Below are positions 1-5,464 of a DNA stretch of 5,626 nt, piece after piece (position 1 is the first letter of the stretch; every line of letters starts with the position of its first letter). Made by a program: the position numbers and the translations under genes. The notes below the pieces were generated by a model. The model worked only from the letters and a program-made list of their open reading frames with translations, ran no database searches and was not told where the DNA came from. The DNA is taken from contig CAYGAW010000078.1 of NCBI GenBank assembly GCA_964347945.1, forward strand, positions 1-5,626, in the 5' to 3' direction. Origin of the DNA: CAYGAW01 sp964347945. Its GTDB lineage: Bacteria > Chloroflexota > Anaerolineae > UBA7937 > B3-Chlor.

Positions 1-1130
1 GTGGCGGTGGCGGTCAGATACGTGTCGTCGGCCAGGAAGCCCGATGCGCTCCAGTCCCCCGAGCCGTCGGCCGAGACGGTGGTCAGGTAGGTCTTGCCTT
101 CTTCGTCGGGCCCGGTGAATAGCTCCACCGTGGAGCTGGGGGGAGCGGTGCCGCTTGCGGAGGTGCCGATATTCATGAAGATCGAAGGGGCTATGATCGG
201 GTGATTGCCACTATTCGTCAGCCAGATCCCCAGAGTATCGTTGCTATGTATGCTGTTCTGGGTGATGGTGTTCCCGGTGGTAGTAACACCGTTCACCTCA
301 ACACCCCACCCGTTGAAGGCAATGACGTTGTTGGGTCCGATGGTGTTGTCGTGGGCGCCACTCTCGATCCTGATGCCGTAGTTGTTCGGCAGTGGCGCGG
401 TACCCGTGCGGTCGGTGCCGATGTAGTTGCCCTCGATGACATTGCCGGAGGTGTTTCCCGAGGTCTGGAATATACGGATGCCACCGCCCATGCCGGAGAT
501 GACGTTGCGGTCGGCCTCACTCGGGCCGCCGATGGTGTTATTTTTCGTCCCGTTGGCGAGCAGGATGCCATCAATGCTCGTGCTGACGTCGGACGAACCC
601 GTGGCATCGGTGCCGATGTAGTTGCCGATGATGGTATTGTCATCTCCGTTGACGACCAGGCCGTATGTCGGGCAGCGGTTGATAGCCAGCCCTTCAATGG
701 TGTTTCCCGATCCAATGGTCCAGCAACGCTGCCCAGAGGGTAGGGGCTCTCCCGAGATCTCTATCTCCGGCCCGTAAGGGTTGGTGTCTGAGAGGAGGTT
801 TGTGGCCTGGGTGGTGCCATCCACGATGTCGCCAACGAGAGAGTGCAGGTTTTGGGTGAGAACGATGGTCCACACACCGGGGGTGTTGAGTTCATAGTTG
901 GTGTCGGTGAGGGGGATGTGGAAGGTTATGGTGTAGGCTCCACCGCCGGATAAGTCGATGGCCTCCCACAGCGTGCAGTCGCCCGTCTCCAGCGGGTCGC
1001 ATGACCCGTCGTTCGTGTAACTCGTAGTGTTAACGGTGTATGTCTCTCCTGCGCCCAAGGCGCTTCCCAGCCCAGACAGGAACAGCAGCAGGAAGACCAG
1101 TCCCAAGACGGCCAACACATACTTCCTCAT
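1..1130 (-). CDS. Secreted CSLREA-type right-handed parallel beta-helix protein (3' end beyond window)
   Basis: Reading the minus strand from ATG at 1130 gives 376 codons without a stop, running off the left edge. Residues 1-27 form a signal peptide: MRK, a long hydrophobic run, then SALGAGE with likely cleavage near residues 24-28. Residues 31-58 match the CSLREA N-terminal domain (YTVNTTSYTNDGSCD...DCTLWEAI), though the core motif is CTLWEA instead of CSLREA. From about residue 140 there are beta-helix coils with the family's hallmarks: GNTIEGLAI, NTIIGNYIGTDATG (165-178), NNTIGG (197-202), RNVISG (208-213), GNVIEGNYIGTDRTG (229-243), DNTIG (261-265), GNTITQNSIHSN (286-297). Residues 333-376 (STVELFTGP...DDTYLTATA) resemble the beta-sandwich that commonly follows the helix in this family. 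The product is exported and probably sits on the cell surface. Enzymatic activity cannot be read from the sequence; adhesion or polysaccharide contact is only inference. ATG 1130 is chosen because a GGAGGTG box and the signal peptide both fit. Confidence 0.9.
   Translation of the reverse strand, partial: MRKYVLAVLGLVFLLLFLSGLGSALGAGETYTVNTTSYTNDGSCDPLETGDCTLWEAIDLSGGGAYTITFHIPLTDTNYELNTPGVWTIVLTQNLHSLVGDIVDGTTQATNLLSDTNPYGPEIEISGEPLPSGQRCWTIGSGNTIEGLAINRCPTYGLVVNGDDNTIIGNYIGTDATGSSDVSTSIDGILLANGTKNNTIGGPSEADRNVISGMGGGIRIFQTSGNTSGNVIEGNYIGTDRTGTAPLPNNYGIRIESGAHDNTIGPNNVIAFNGWGVEVNGVTTTGNTITQNSIHSNDTLGIWLTNSGNHPIIAPSIFMNIGTSASGTAPPSSTVELFTGPDEEGKTYLTTVSADGSGDWSASGFLADDTYLTATA
412..626 (-). repeat. 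Two copies of a 20-bp coding repeat for the beta-helix GNYIGTD turn
   Basis: The plus-strand 20-mer TCGGTGCCGATGTAGTTGCC occurs identically at 412-431 and 607-626, 195 bp (65 codons) apart and in the same reading frame. On the minus strand it encodes the GNYIGTD segment of two beta-helix repeats. The period reflects about three coils of the helix. It is an internal protein repeat, not a mobile or regulatory element. Confidence 0.8.
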
Positions 1131-1137
1131 CTCCGTC

Positions 1138-1144
1138 CACCTCC
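1138..1144 (-). promoter_or_regulatory. Ribosome binding site of the beta-helix gene
   Basis: On the minus strand GGAGGTG lies 7 nt before ATG 1130. It is a near-perfect Shine-Dalgarno and fixes the start of the signal peptide. Confidence 0.7.
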
Positions 1145-1234
1145 CTCGCTGGCAGTCCGCCCTGCGCTCACCGCAACCTGGCCCCTCGTGAATCCATGTG
1201 TCCCTGAGGGGACCGACTCGGCCGCATTTCTCTC

Positions 1235-1263
1235 AGTATATAACGGAATCACGGCGGCGTCAA
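1235..1263 (-). promoter_or_regulatory. Sigma70-type promoter for the beta-helix gene
   Basis: On the minus strand TTGACG (1263-1258) and TATACT (1240-1235) are separated by exactly 17 bp. Each differs from consensus at one position. Transcription would start near 1228, giving a leader of about 98 nt before ATG 1130. No other gene lies between, so this is the likely promoter of the beta-helix gene. Confidence 0.7.
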
Positions 1264-1467
1264 GCACCTCTCCGCCCACCGCACAGAGACGCCGGAGCCT
1301 GTTTAGAAGACTCCGCTCATCCGGTCCTGGTACAGAGGGCCTCCCGCCCCAGGATTGGCTAGTTGTCCGAAGGCAGCAGAGCGGTCCCCGCCCAGATCCT
1401 CGACTCTCCCGCCTAGCCAAATGTAACTCAGGACTAGGGGACAGTTGTCGCAGGGGATATGAGGTCT
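1264..1467. other. Non-coding divergent intergenic stretch with an 8-bp inverted repeat
   Basis: I see no convincing gene here. Open frames exist on both strands (1127-1477 minus, 1188-1484 plus, 1303-1554 minus) but they overlap one another and have no recognisable domain or good ribosome binding site. The one clear structure is an inverted repeat, TTGGCTAG at 1355-1362 and CTAGCCAA at 1413-1420, separated by 50 nt. It could close a large stem or be a pair of protein half-sites. The arms are too far apart for a simple terminator, and there is no T-tract. Confidence 0.35.
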
Positions 1468-1487
1468 TCTTAACCACATCTTAACCA
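1468..1487 (+). repeat. Tandem 9-bp direct repeat, 11-bp period (candidate response-regulator site)
   Basis: TCTTAACCA occurs at 1468-1476 and again at 1479-1487, so the copies are one helical turn apart (TTAACC-N5-TTAACC). It ends 18 bp before a TTGACA box at 1506. Direct repeats with an 11-bp period are the usual binding mode of OmpR/PhoB-family regulators, and the TTAAC core with 5-bp spacing recalls the PhoP boxes of Firmicutes. That it is a binding site is an inference from spacing and position. Confidence 0.4.
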
Positions 1488-1505
1488 ATATTCGTGCCAT
1501 ACCCC

Positions 1506-1534
1506 TTGACAACGCTTCAATGATGAGATATTTG
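1506..1534 (+). promoter_or_regulatory. Possible promoter (perfect -35, weak -10)
   Basis: TTGACA at 1506-1511 is a perfect -35. At 17 bp spacing the -10 is TATTTG (1529-1534), matching consensus only at the first three positions. A better hexamer, TATAGT at 1538-1543, is 26 bp away and would need a different -35 (for example TTCAAT at 1516-1521). The region is AT-rich compared with its flanks and lies directly before the GC-rich candidate RNA. The direct repeat just upstream would suit an activator compensating for a weak -10. Confidence 0.35.
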
Positions 1535-1550
1535 TTATATAGTGTTGCTA

Positions 1551-1679
1551 GCACAGCAAACCGGTGCCGACGGAGGTCCGGGAACGTGCTGCGGGCGGGC
1601 GGAGGATCGGGGCGGCGACCTGGCCGATCCGGTGCCGGCTGGCAGCCAGGCCCCGCAGGCAGCAGCTAGGGCGCTGTGC
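1551..1679 (+). ncRNA. Candidate structured RNA, unidentified
   Basis: This very GC-rich block of about 130 nt sits between AT-richer flanks. Its ends are complementary: GCACAGC (1551-1557) with GCTGTGC (1673-1679). Nested inside are CTGCGGG (1589-1595) with CCCGCAG (1652-1658), and GGATCGG (1604-1610) with CCGATCC (1624-1630). CTGG (1639-1642) with CCAG (1646-1649) forms a further small hairpin. The three 7-bp helices are perfect and mutually compatible. A promoter-like stretch ends just upstream. The segment 1646-1666 (CCAGGCCC...GGCAGCAGC) resembles the apical motif of bacterial SRP RNA, but the loop is not GGAA and the flanking helix does not form well, so I do not call it SRP RNA. GC-rich sequence forms chance stems easily. 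Confidence 0.25.
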
Positions 1680-1850
1680 CAAGAGTGAGAGCGACACCTT
1701 TTAACTGGATTTTGATGCGGCCTTTATGAACCCTTAATGTGGAACCGGTATAATCCCTATAGAACCCCACGATTGTACATTGATGACCGAAGATCGCAAC
1801 GAGTATTGGTCGGAGGGTGCAATCAAGGGTATAAATGGTAGTCGTTGAGG
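1680..1850. other. Intergenic stretch with promoter-like AT boxes only
   Basis: There is no convincing gene. TATAAT at 1749-1754 is a perfect -10 hexamer but has no acceptable -35 at 16-18 bp and no extended TG. TATAAA at 1830-1835 has only TTGGTC (1806-1811) at 18 bp. A 68-codon minus-strand frame (1666-1872) lacks a recognisable domain or a clear ribosome binding site. Confidence 0.3.
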
Positions 1851-2282
1851 ATGATTGCAGAACAACTCGCATCGACTCTCGTCAAGTGTTTGACGCCACT
1901 TGAGTTTTGTCGTATAGTATTAGGACAGGGTCTGCGCCAAGATTGGCGGCCCGAGGTGTGCGCACTTTGGCAACTCGAAGAGAGGTCCGATGCTGACGCG
2001 GCGATGAATGGGTATCTTCGCCGCGGCTATTCAGCGTCAAGCGATTTGCTCCTTGAGCGCCCGGCAGCACAAGGCGTGCAACAGGCTCACAGTCGGGCTT
2101 TTCAATGGAGTGGCCTGTCAGCTTGGGTTTTTCTACCCAGGCAAGTTCTCCTCGTGCCCGCTTCAGGCATCCTCGGGGCAGCTCCAGGCGGGAGCACATC
2201 GTCGGTAGCCCGCGCAGTAGCCATCAAACACTCGTTGCGAGCAACGTCATTGACTGACTCTTCGACTTGTCCGAGGAGGTAG
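1851..2282 (+). CDS. Doubtful hypothetical ORF upstream of the Tad genes
   Basis: An open frame runs from ATG 1851 (or TTG 1845) to TAG 2280-2282, about 143 residues. I recognise no domain. The first half (MIAEQLASTLVKCLTPLEF...) looks moderately protein-like; the second half, rich in Ser, Ala and Arg, does not. Against it: the strong promoter at 1890-1918 lies inside it, several hairpins of the downstream leader lie inside it, and the box before the start (TTGAGG, directly abutting ATG) is badly spaced. It shares frame with the following TadE-like gene and its TAG stop lies 15 bp before that gene's ATG. Non-coding leader is the more likely reading. Confidence 0.18.
   Translation: MIAEQLASTLVKCLTPLEFCRIVLGQGLRQDWRPEVCALWQLEERSDADAAMNGYLRRGYSASSDLLLERPAAQGVQQAHSRAFQWSGLSAWVFLPRQVLLVPASGILGAAPGGSTSSVARAVAIKHSLRATSLTDSSTCPRR
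1882..1903 (+). promoter_or_regulatory. Inverted repeat over the -35 box (candidate operator)
   Basis: TCAAGTG (1882-1888) and CACTTGA (1897-1903) are perfect inverted copies around an 8-bp centre, 22 bp in all. The -35 hexamer lies in the centre, so a bound dimer would block RNA polymerase. A smaller overlapping dyad, GTCAA-GTGT-TTGAC (1881-1894), covers the same spot. The regulator is unknown. Confidence 0.45.
1890..1918 (+). promoter_or_regulatory. Strong sigma70-type promoter of the tadE-tadE-tadG operon
   Basis: TTGACG (1890-1895) and TATAGT (1913-1918) are spaced exactly 17 bp, with one mismatch to consensus in each hexamer. The design is the same as that of the beta-helix gene promoter. 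Transcription would start near 1925, leaving about 370 nt of leader before the first pilin-like gene at 2298. It is the best plus-strand promoter before the operon. Confidence 0.65.
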
Positions 2283-2297
2283 CGACGGGAGTATCCA
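1925..2297 (+). other. Long structured 5' leader of the Tad operon
   Basis: About 370 nt separate the predicted start site from the first pilin-like gene. Hairpins seen: CGCGGCGA (1997-2004) with TCGCCGCG (2018-2025), extended by GCTGA (1992-1996) with TCAGC (2031-2035) across a 5-nt bulge; GCTTGGGT (2121-2128) with ACCCAGGC (2135-2142), one G-T pair and a U-rich loop; and CGTTG-CGAG-CAACG (2233-2246). A tiny frame, ATG 1990 to TGA 2007 (MLTRR), follows an AGAGAGGT box and lies inside the first hairpin. I do not recognise a known riboswitch class. None of the hairpins has a terminator-like T-tract after it. Confidence 0.35.
2274..2280 (+). promoter_or_regulatory. Perfect AGGAGGT box at unusable distance from the TadE start
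   Basis: AGGAGGT ends 17 nt before ATG 2298, too far for ordinary initiation. No in-frame ATG, GTG or TTG lies closer, and an in-frame TAG at 2280-2282 overlaps the box. The start is more likely served by GGGAG (2287-2291), 6 nt before ATG. The perfect box may be a standby site or may be left from another start. Confidence 0.4.
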
Positions 2298-2858
2298 ATG
2301 GGTGTCCGGAAAGGCGAGACGCAGCCGGGTGACGAGGCGGGCCAAAGCCTCGTTGAATTCGCGCTGGTCACCCTGTTCATCATCATCCCCGTGATAGTTG
2401 GCATCGTTGATGGCAGCATCCTCTTCTACAAGTGGGTGGTGGTCCATAATGCGGCTCGGGAGGGGGCGCGGGCAGGAGCGATCTATCACTACATAGGTAC
2501 CGCGCCAGCTGTGGGCACTAAGGACCAAGTGCACACCCTGGACGACGCAAGAGAGGCTGTGATCAAGGCGGCGGTGGACGAGACCATCGGCCCGCTGGTG
2601 AGCATAGAGTGGGGCGAGGTGGGTGACTGGGTCTCGTATGATCACGATGGTAAAGAGTACCGCTGCATTGTGTTCAGAACCAAAACCGACTGCGAGATCG
2701 ATGGGTGGGACGTGTATCGGAACGGAGGCCTCGTCATAGTGGAGCTCACTCATACCCATGTTCCCGTACTCGGACTGGTGATTGGCGTGGACAGAATCGA
2801 CCTCAAAGCGACCGCGAAGATGAGGATCGAGCCAGGGCTGCCGATGCCGTTGTCATAG
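2298..2858 (+). CDS. tadE: TadE-like minor pilin (first copy)
   Basis: This 186-residue protein belongs to the TadE/TadG-like family of the Tad (Flp) pilus system. A charged leader (residues 1-15) ends in the class III prepilin-type site G15|QSLVEF, with the conserved Glu at +5 (E20) followed by Phe. A single hydrophobic segment follows (about 21-44), containing an acidic residue (D38). After it comes the family signature NAAREGARAG (51-60). The remainder is a periplasmic or extracellular domain with two cysteines (C123, C132) that could form a disulfide. In known Tad systems such proteins are cleaved by the prepilin peptidase and act as pseudopilins needed for pilus assembly. ATG 2298 is the first start after an in-frame stop at 2280 and has GGGAG 6 nt upstream. 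The second tadE copy begins 42 bp downstream. Confidence 0.88.
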   Translation: MGVRKGETQPGDEAGQSLVEFALVTLFIIIPVIVGIVDGSILFYKWVVVHNAAREGARAGAIYHYIGTAPAVGTKDQVHTLDDAREAVIKAAVDETIGPLVSIEWGEVGDWVSYDHDGKEYRCIVFRTKTDCEIDGWDVYRNGGLVIVELTHTHVPVLGLVIGVDRIDLKATAKMRIEPGLPMPLS

Positions 2859-2900
2859 AGGTGGCCCACGGCTTGCGTCCGCCCTGGAAGTAGCCTACAT

Positions 2901-3371
2901 ATGCTTCGACGAGTAAGAGGAAGGAACGGCCAAGAGGGCCAGGCTTTGGTGGAGACGACGCTCATGATCCTGGTGGTTCTCCTGCTCTTGATGGGGATCA
3001 TCGAGTTTGGCTTCCTGTTCTTTACCTACGTGCGGGTCTCCAATGCTGCTCGAGAGGGTGCCAGGGCGGGATCGTTGTGGTCGATGTACCCGCACTCCAC
3101 CCTGTGTGAACACGTTGAGTCGAGTGTGAAGGGGGAGGTGGAGGGCTGCACAACAGAAGGGGCGGACAAGAACTGTGATATCGTTATCACCCTCGACGAC
3201 GGCCCTGTTGACTGCTCCAGCGGGGATCCGGATCTGGAGGCAGGGGAGCCTATCACCGTGACCGTCGACTATGACTTCGAACTGCCCTTCGTGTCCGGTC
3301 TACCGATAGCCAGAGATATCTTCTCTTCGCCGTACCTTGTCTCGAGAGCGGTCGTCATGCGAGTTCAATAA
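2901..3371 (+). CDS. tadE: TadE-like minor pilin (second copy)
   Basis: This 156-residue paralogue of the preceding gene has the same architecture. A basic leader (MLRRVRGRNGQEG) ends in the prepilin-type site G13|QALVET, with Glu at +5 (E18) but Thr in place of the usual Phe or Tyr at +6. The hydrophobic helix (about 19-43) carries E35 at the position matching D38 of the first copy, and NAAREGARAG recurs at 48-57. The outer domain has four cysteines (C69, C83, C92, C105), enough for two disulfides. Beyond the N-terminal helix and signature the two copies differ greatly, so they probably have distinct places in the pilus tip or base. The ribosome binding site is weak (GGAAG, 10 nt before ATG). 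The next gene starts 30 bp after the stop, consistent with one transcript. Confidence 0.88.
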   Translation: MLRRVRGRNGQEGQALVETTLMILVVLLLLMGIIEFGFLFFTYVRVSNAAREGARAGSLWSMYPHSTLCEHVESSVKGEVEGCTTEGADKNCDIVITLDDGPVDCSSGDPDLEAGEPITVTVDYDFELPFVSGLPIARDIFSSPYLVSRAVVMRVQ

Positions 3372-3401
3372 GGGAGATTCTGGAAAGGGGGTGCCGACTC
3401 G

Positions 3402-5381
3402 ATGGTGAAGAATCCGGGGAGCCAGGAAGGACAGGCCGCCGTCTTCATCACCATCCTCCTCATGTTCGCCTTGATCGCCCTTACTGCCTTGGCCATAGAC
3501 GGCGCCCACCTGTACGTGGTGAGACGTGATCTCCAGAACATGGCTGATGCGGCCTGCTTGGCCGCGGCTGAGGAGCTTGCCCTGGGCGGCAGCGACGAGT
3601 CGGCCCTTGCTGTGGGGCGCGACTACGTGATCAGGAACGGAGGAGAGTTCTTTTCGGCTTGGATGGGGCCCGAGGACAACGTGGGGAGCGGTGACGGCCT
3701 CACCTGGGGCGTCCAGGTTGCCGGTGACAATGTGAGAGTGGCGTTGCAGGAAGAGGTTCTTACCTACTTCACCATGATCTTCAACCGCAGAGGCGCCGGA
3801 GTGGGCGCCCGCACTCGCTGCAACCGTAGCGGCGGCTGGGGGCCTTTGCTGCCCATCGCCGTGCGGCGGTATGAGTACAACCCGGATGACGAAACGCTGC
3901 AGCTGGATCTGTCGGCCAACAAGCTTGCTGATCCCAGAACCGCTCTTTCGTGTACCTTGGGAGTCGACTGCCACTATCCCGGGACCTCCGATACCATACT
4001 CCTGCCCTCAAGATACGGCGAGATGGATTTTTATGCACTCAAGTCTCAATATGAGCCTATGAGCGGGACCGTTGACGCCCCGGAGACGGGGAATATCGAC
4101 TGCGACCTTCCACCGCAGGATGGCACCTATGAGGGGATGTGTGCCCTCGGGGTGCATGCGGCCACCAACGACGGAACGGAGAACTATACCGGCTGGGTGG
4201 CTCTCGATATTCGCAATATTGTTGGGGATATCGTGCCCCCCTACACGGCAAGTCCCCACTATTTCAATGGGACTGACGGGCAGGCGGCCACCAACAAGGC
4301 TCTCTCAAGTGAATGGTTCTGTGCGCGAGGCTGGAGGGGTGAGGTCATGCCCATGCTCGGTGACCAGGTAGCCTTCCTCCCCGGGACCTCGGCCGACTTC
4401 GCTCCCAAGGCGATGCTGGCATGCGATCCGCCCTGGAAAGTGGGAGACCAGTTCATCGGCGTGGTGTATAGCGGCTACGTCTGGGACATTCCTGACCTGG
4501 AGATGGAAATCGAGCCCGTGTACGATGAGATATCGGCCACCATACCCCGCGCGACTCATACCGTCACTTATACAGTCACCCTGAAGAAACCTCCGGAATC
4601 GCCGGTGTGGCCCGCCGCGGCCACCTTTGACCTGGACGCCTGGTTCACGGCGCAGGGGGACATAACCCCCACCATCGGCTTTGTGCCCAGTCCTGCGGTC
4701 GAGTTGGGCACCGCCGAGGCTGAGAAGTCAGTCCTGATGACCGTCTCTGTTACCGATCCCCTCACTCCCACCAACTACGTCAGCGCATTGACGGTGGGAG
4801 CTGTAGAAAGAGCCATAGGGCTGAGGCGTTGGGCCTCCACCAACTTCGCCTACCGCGGGAACTCGGGTTTTGAGGACGAGAAGGATTTCACCCTGTACGC
4901 CCATGCACTGGAGTTCAAAGTCGTGCAAGGCGCCGCGCTGCGCGTCGAATTGCCCACCATGGCCTTTGGTGGTCTCAAAGAGAATAAAGTACCTGTTTAT
5001 GTCACGGTGGGCGGAGGCTCCTGTAGCGGAAGCGGAGTCTTCACGGCGGCGTGTGAGAATCAGAGCATCGACATCCCCAACCCCAAAGACAGGGTTGACT
5101 TGAGGGTACGGGCTGACGCTCCTCTCGGACAGTACCCTCTAAGGTTGACGGTCAACCCTGGCACGGTGGGCGTGCCATCGCACTACGTGGACGTCGTGGT
5201 GAACGTCCAGCCGCCCACGGGCGGTGACCCCACGAGATTCGTCATTGTGGAGGGCTTCGCTGACTTCGAGATTACTTACATTGATGGGAATGACGTGGTA
5301 GCATACGCGATTGGGCCTGTCGTGGCCGAGATTACTTCAACTGAGCTATTTGGGATGAGGCCCTCGCTCATGCCTTGGTAG
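3402..5381 (+). CDS. tadG: TadG-like Flp pilus assembly protein with large outer domain
   Basis: This 659-residue protein begins with the TadE/G-like N-terminal domain. The motif GQAAVFITILL (10-20) starts a transmembrane helix (about 12-33), followed by AIDGAHLYVVRRDLQNMADAACLAAAEELA (residues 31-60, shown in two parts: AIDGAHLYVVRR and DLQNMADAACLAAAEELA). Unlike the two upstream pilins it has no Glu at +5 after G10, so prepilin peptidase cleavage is not expected, as is usual for TadG. Residues 60-380 form a mixed outer region (for example YTGWVALDIRN at 262-272, GDQVAFLPGTSADFAPKA at 320-337). Residues about 380-605 look beta-rich and Ig-like, including RADAPLGQYPLRLTV (570-584) and a PSHYVDVVVNVQPP end, like NEW3-type modules. 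Ten cysteines are present (C52, 140, 184, 190, 234, 247, 307, 341, 541, 551). An AAAGGGGGTG box lies 8-9 nt before ATG. Its likely role is anchoring or stabilising the pilus machine in the envelope. Confidence 0.85.
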   Translation: MVKNPGSQEGQAAVFITILLMFALIALTALAIDGAHLYVVRRDLQNMADAACLAAAEELALGGSDESALAVGRDYVIRNGGEFFSAWMGPEDNVGSGDGLTWGVQVAGDNVRVALQEEVLTYFTMIFNRRGAGVGARTRCNRSGGWGPLLPIAVRRYEYNPDDETLQLDLSANKLADPRTALSCTLGVDCHYPGTSDTILLPSRYGEMDFYALKSQYEPMSGTVDAPETGNIDCDLPPQDGTYEGMCALGVHAATNDGTENYTGWVALDIRNIVGDIVPPYTASPHYFNGTDGQAATNKALSSEWFCARGWRGEVMPMLGDQVAFLPGTSADFAPKAMLACDPPWKVGDQFIGVVYSGYVWDIPDLEMEIEPVYDEISATIPRATHTVTYTVTLKKPPESPVWPAAATFDLDAWFTAQGDITPTIGFVPSPAVELGTAEAEKSVLMTVSVTDPLTPTNYVSALTVGAVERAIGLRRWASTNFAYRGNSGFEDEKDFTLYAHALEFKVVQGAALRVELPTMAFGGLKENKVPVYVTVGGGSCSGSGVFTAACENQSIDIPNPKDRVDLRVRADAPLGQYPLRLTVNPGTVGVPSHYVDVVVNVQPPTGGDPTRFVIVEGFADFEITYIDGNDVVAYAIGPVVAEITSTELFGMRPSLMPW

Positions 5382-5384
5382 AGG

Positions 5385-5406
5385 GCGCAGCATGAAGTTG
5401 CTGCGT
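5385..5406 (+). other. Hairpin just after the tadG stop
   Basis: CGCAGC (5386-5391) pairs with GCTGCG (5400-5405) across an 8-nt loop, plus a G-T pair, starting 4 nt after the stop. No T-tract follows, so it is not a standard intrinsic terminator. It may protect the 3' end of the upstream transcript. A perfect palindrome, GATGCGCATC, follows at 5418-5427. Confidence 0.35.
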
Positions 5407-5431
5407 TAGGGTGAGGCGATGCGCATCAGCA

Positions 5432-5460
5432 TTGACAGTGCCTATCAAAGGCACTATGGT
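5432..5460 (+). promoter_or_regulatory. Promoter of the downstream cpaB-like gene
   Basis: TTGACA (5432-5437) is a perfect -35. Exactly 17 bp later lies TATGGT (5455-5460), matching the -10 consensus at four of six positions including the key T, A and final T. The start site would be near 5467, about 77 nt before ATG 5544. It lies in the only sizeable gap of the operon, which supports a separate or additional transcription unit. Confidence 0.55.
5437..5455 (+). promoter_or_regulatory. 19-bp perfect dyad filling the promoter spacer (candidate operator)
   Basis: AGTGCCTATCAAAGGCACT has 7-bp perfect arms around ATCAA. It spans from the last base of the -35 to the first base of the -10. A third AGGCAC half-site lies at 5508-5513. 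In RNA form, GTGCCT could pair with either AGGCAC copy, but transcription from the local promoter would begin after the first arm, so a DNA operator is the simpler reading. Read-through RNA from tadG could still fold it. Confidence 0.45.
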
Positions 5461-5464
5461 TCCA

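Noticed and set aside
201..743. Plus-strand open frames (201-743, 427-621) and a minus-strand frame (293-715) over the left region
   Set aside because: They are shadows of the beta-helix gene, which reads in another minus-strand frame with a signal peptide and clear repeat motifs.
1127..1554. Overlapping open frames on both strands between the divergent genes
   Set aside because: They overlap each other and the beta-helix promoter, have no recognisable domain, and lack good ribosome binding sites.
1646..1666. SRP RNA (4.5S) apical motif
   Set aside because: CCAGGCCC and AGCAGC are present with near-correct spacing, but the GGAA tetraloop is missing, one stem pair is C-C, and the adjoining helix does not extend.
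1749..1754. Perfect TATAAT as a promoter -10
   Set aside because: There is no acceptable -35 at 16-18 bp and no extended -10 TG.
1666..1872. 68-codon minus-strand ORF
   Set aside because: No domain, no clear ribosome binding site, and it overlaps the 3' end of the candidate RNA and AT-rich promoter-like sequence.
2008..2208. 66-codon plus-strand ORF as a possible Flp major pilin
   Set aside because: It lacks the prepilin G|xxxxEY motif and a hydrophobic helix; it lies within the leader.
5385..5406. Intrinsic terminator after tadG
   Set aside because: The hairpin has a weak stem and is followed by TAGGGTGAGG, with no T-tract.
1882..5455. A common regulator for the two dyads at 1882-1903 and 5437-5455
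   Set aside because: Both contain AGTG...CACT, but the spacing (8 versus 11 bp) and arm sequences differ, so a shared site is not supported.
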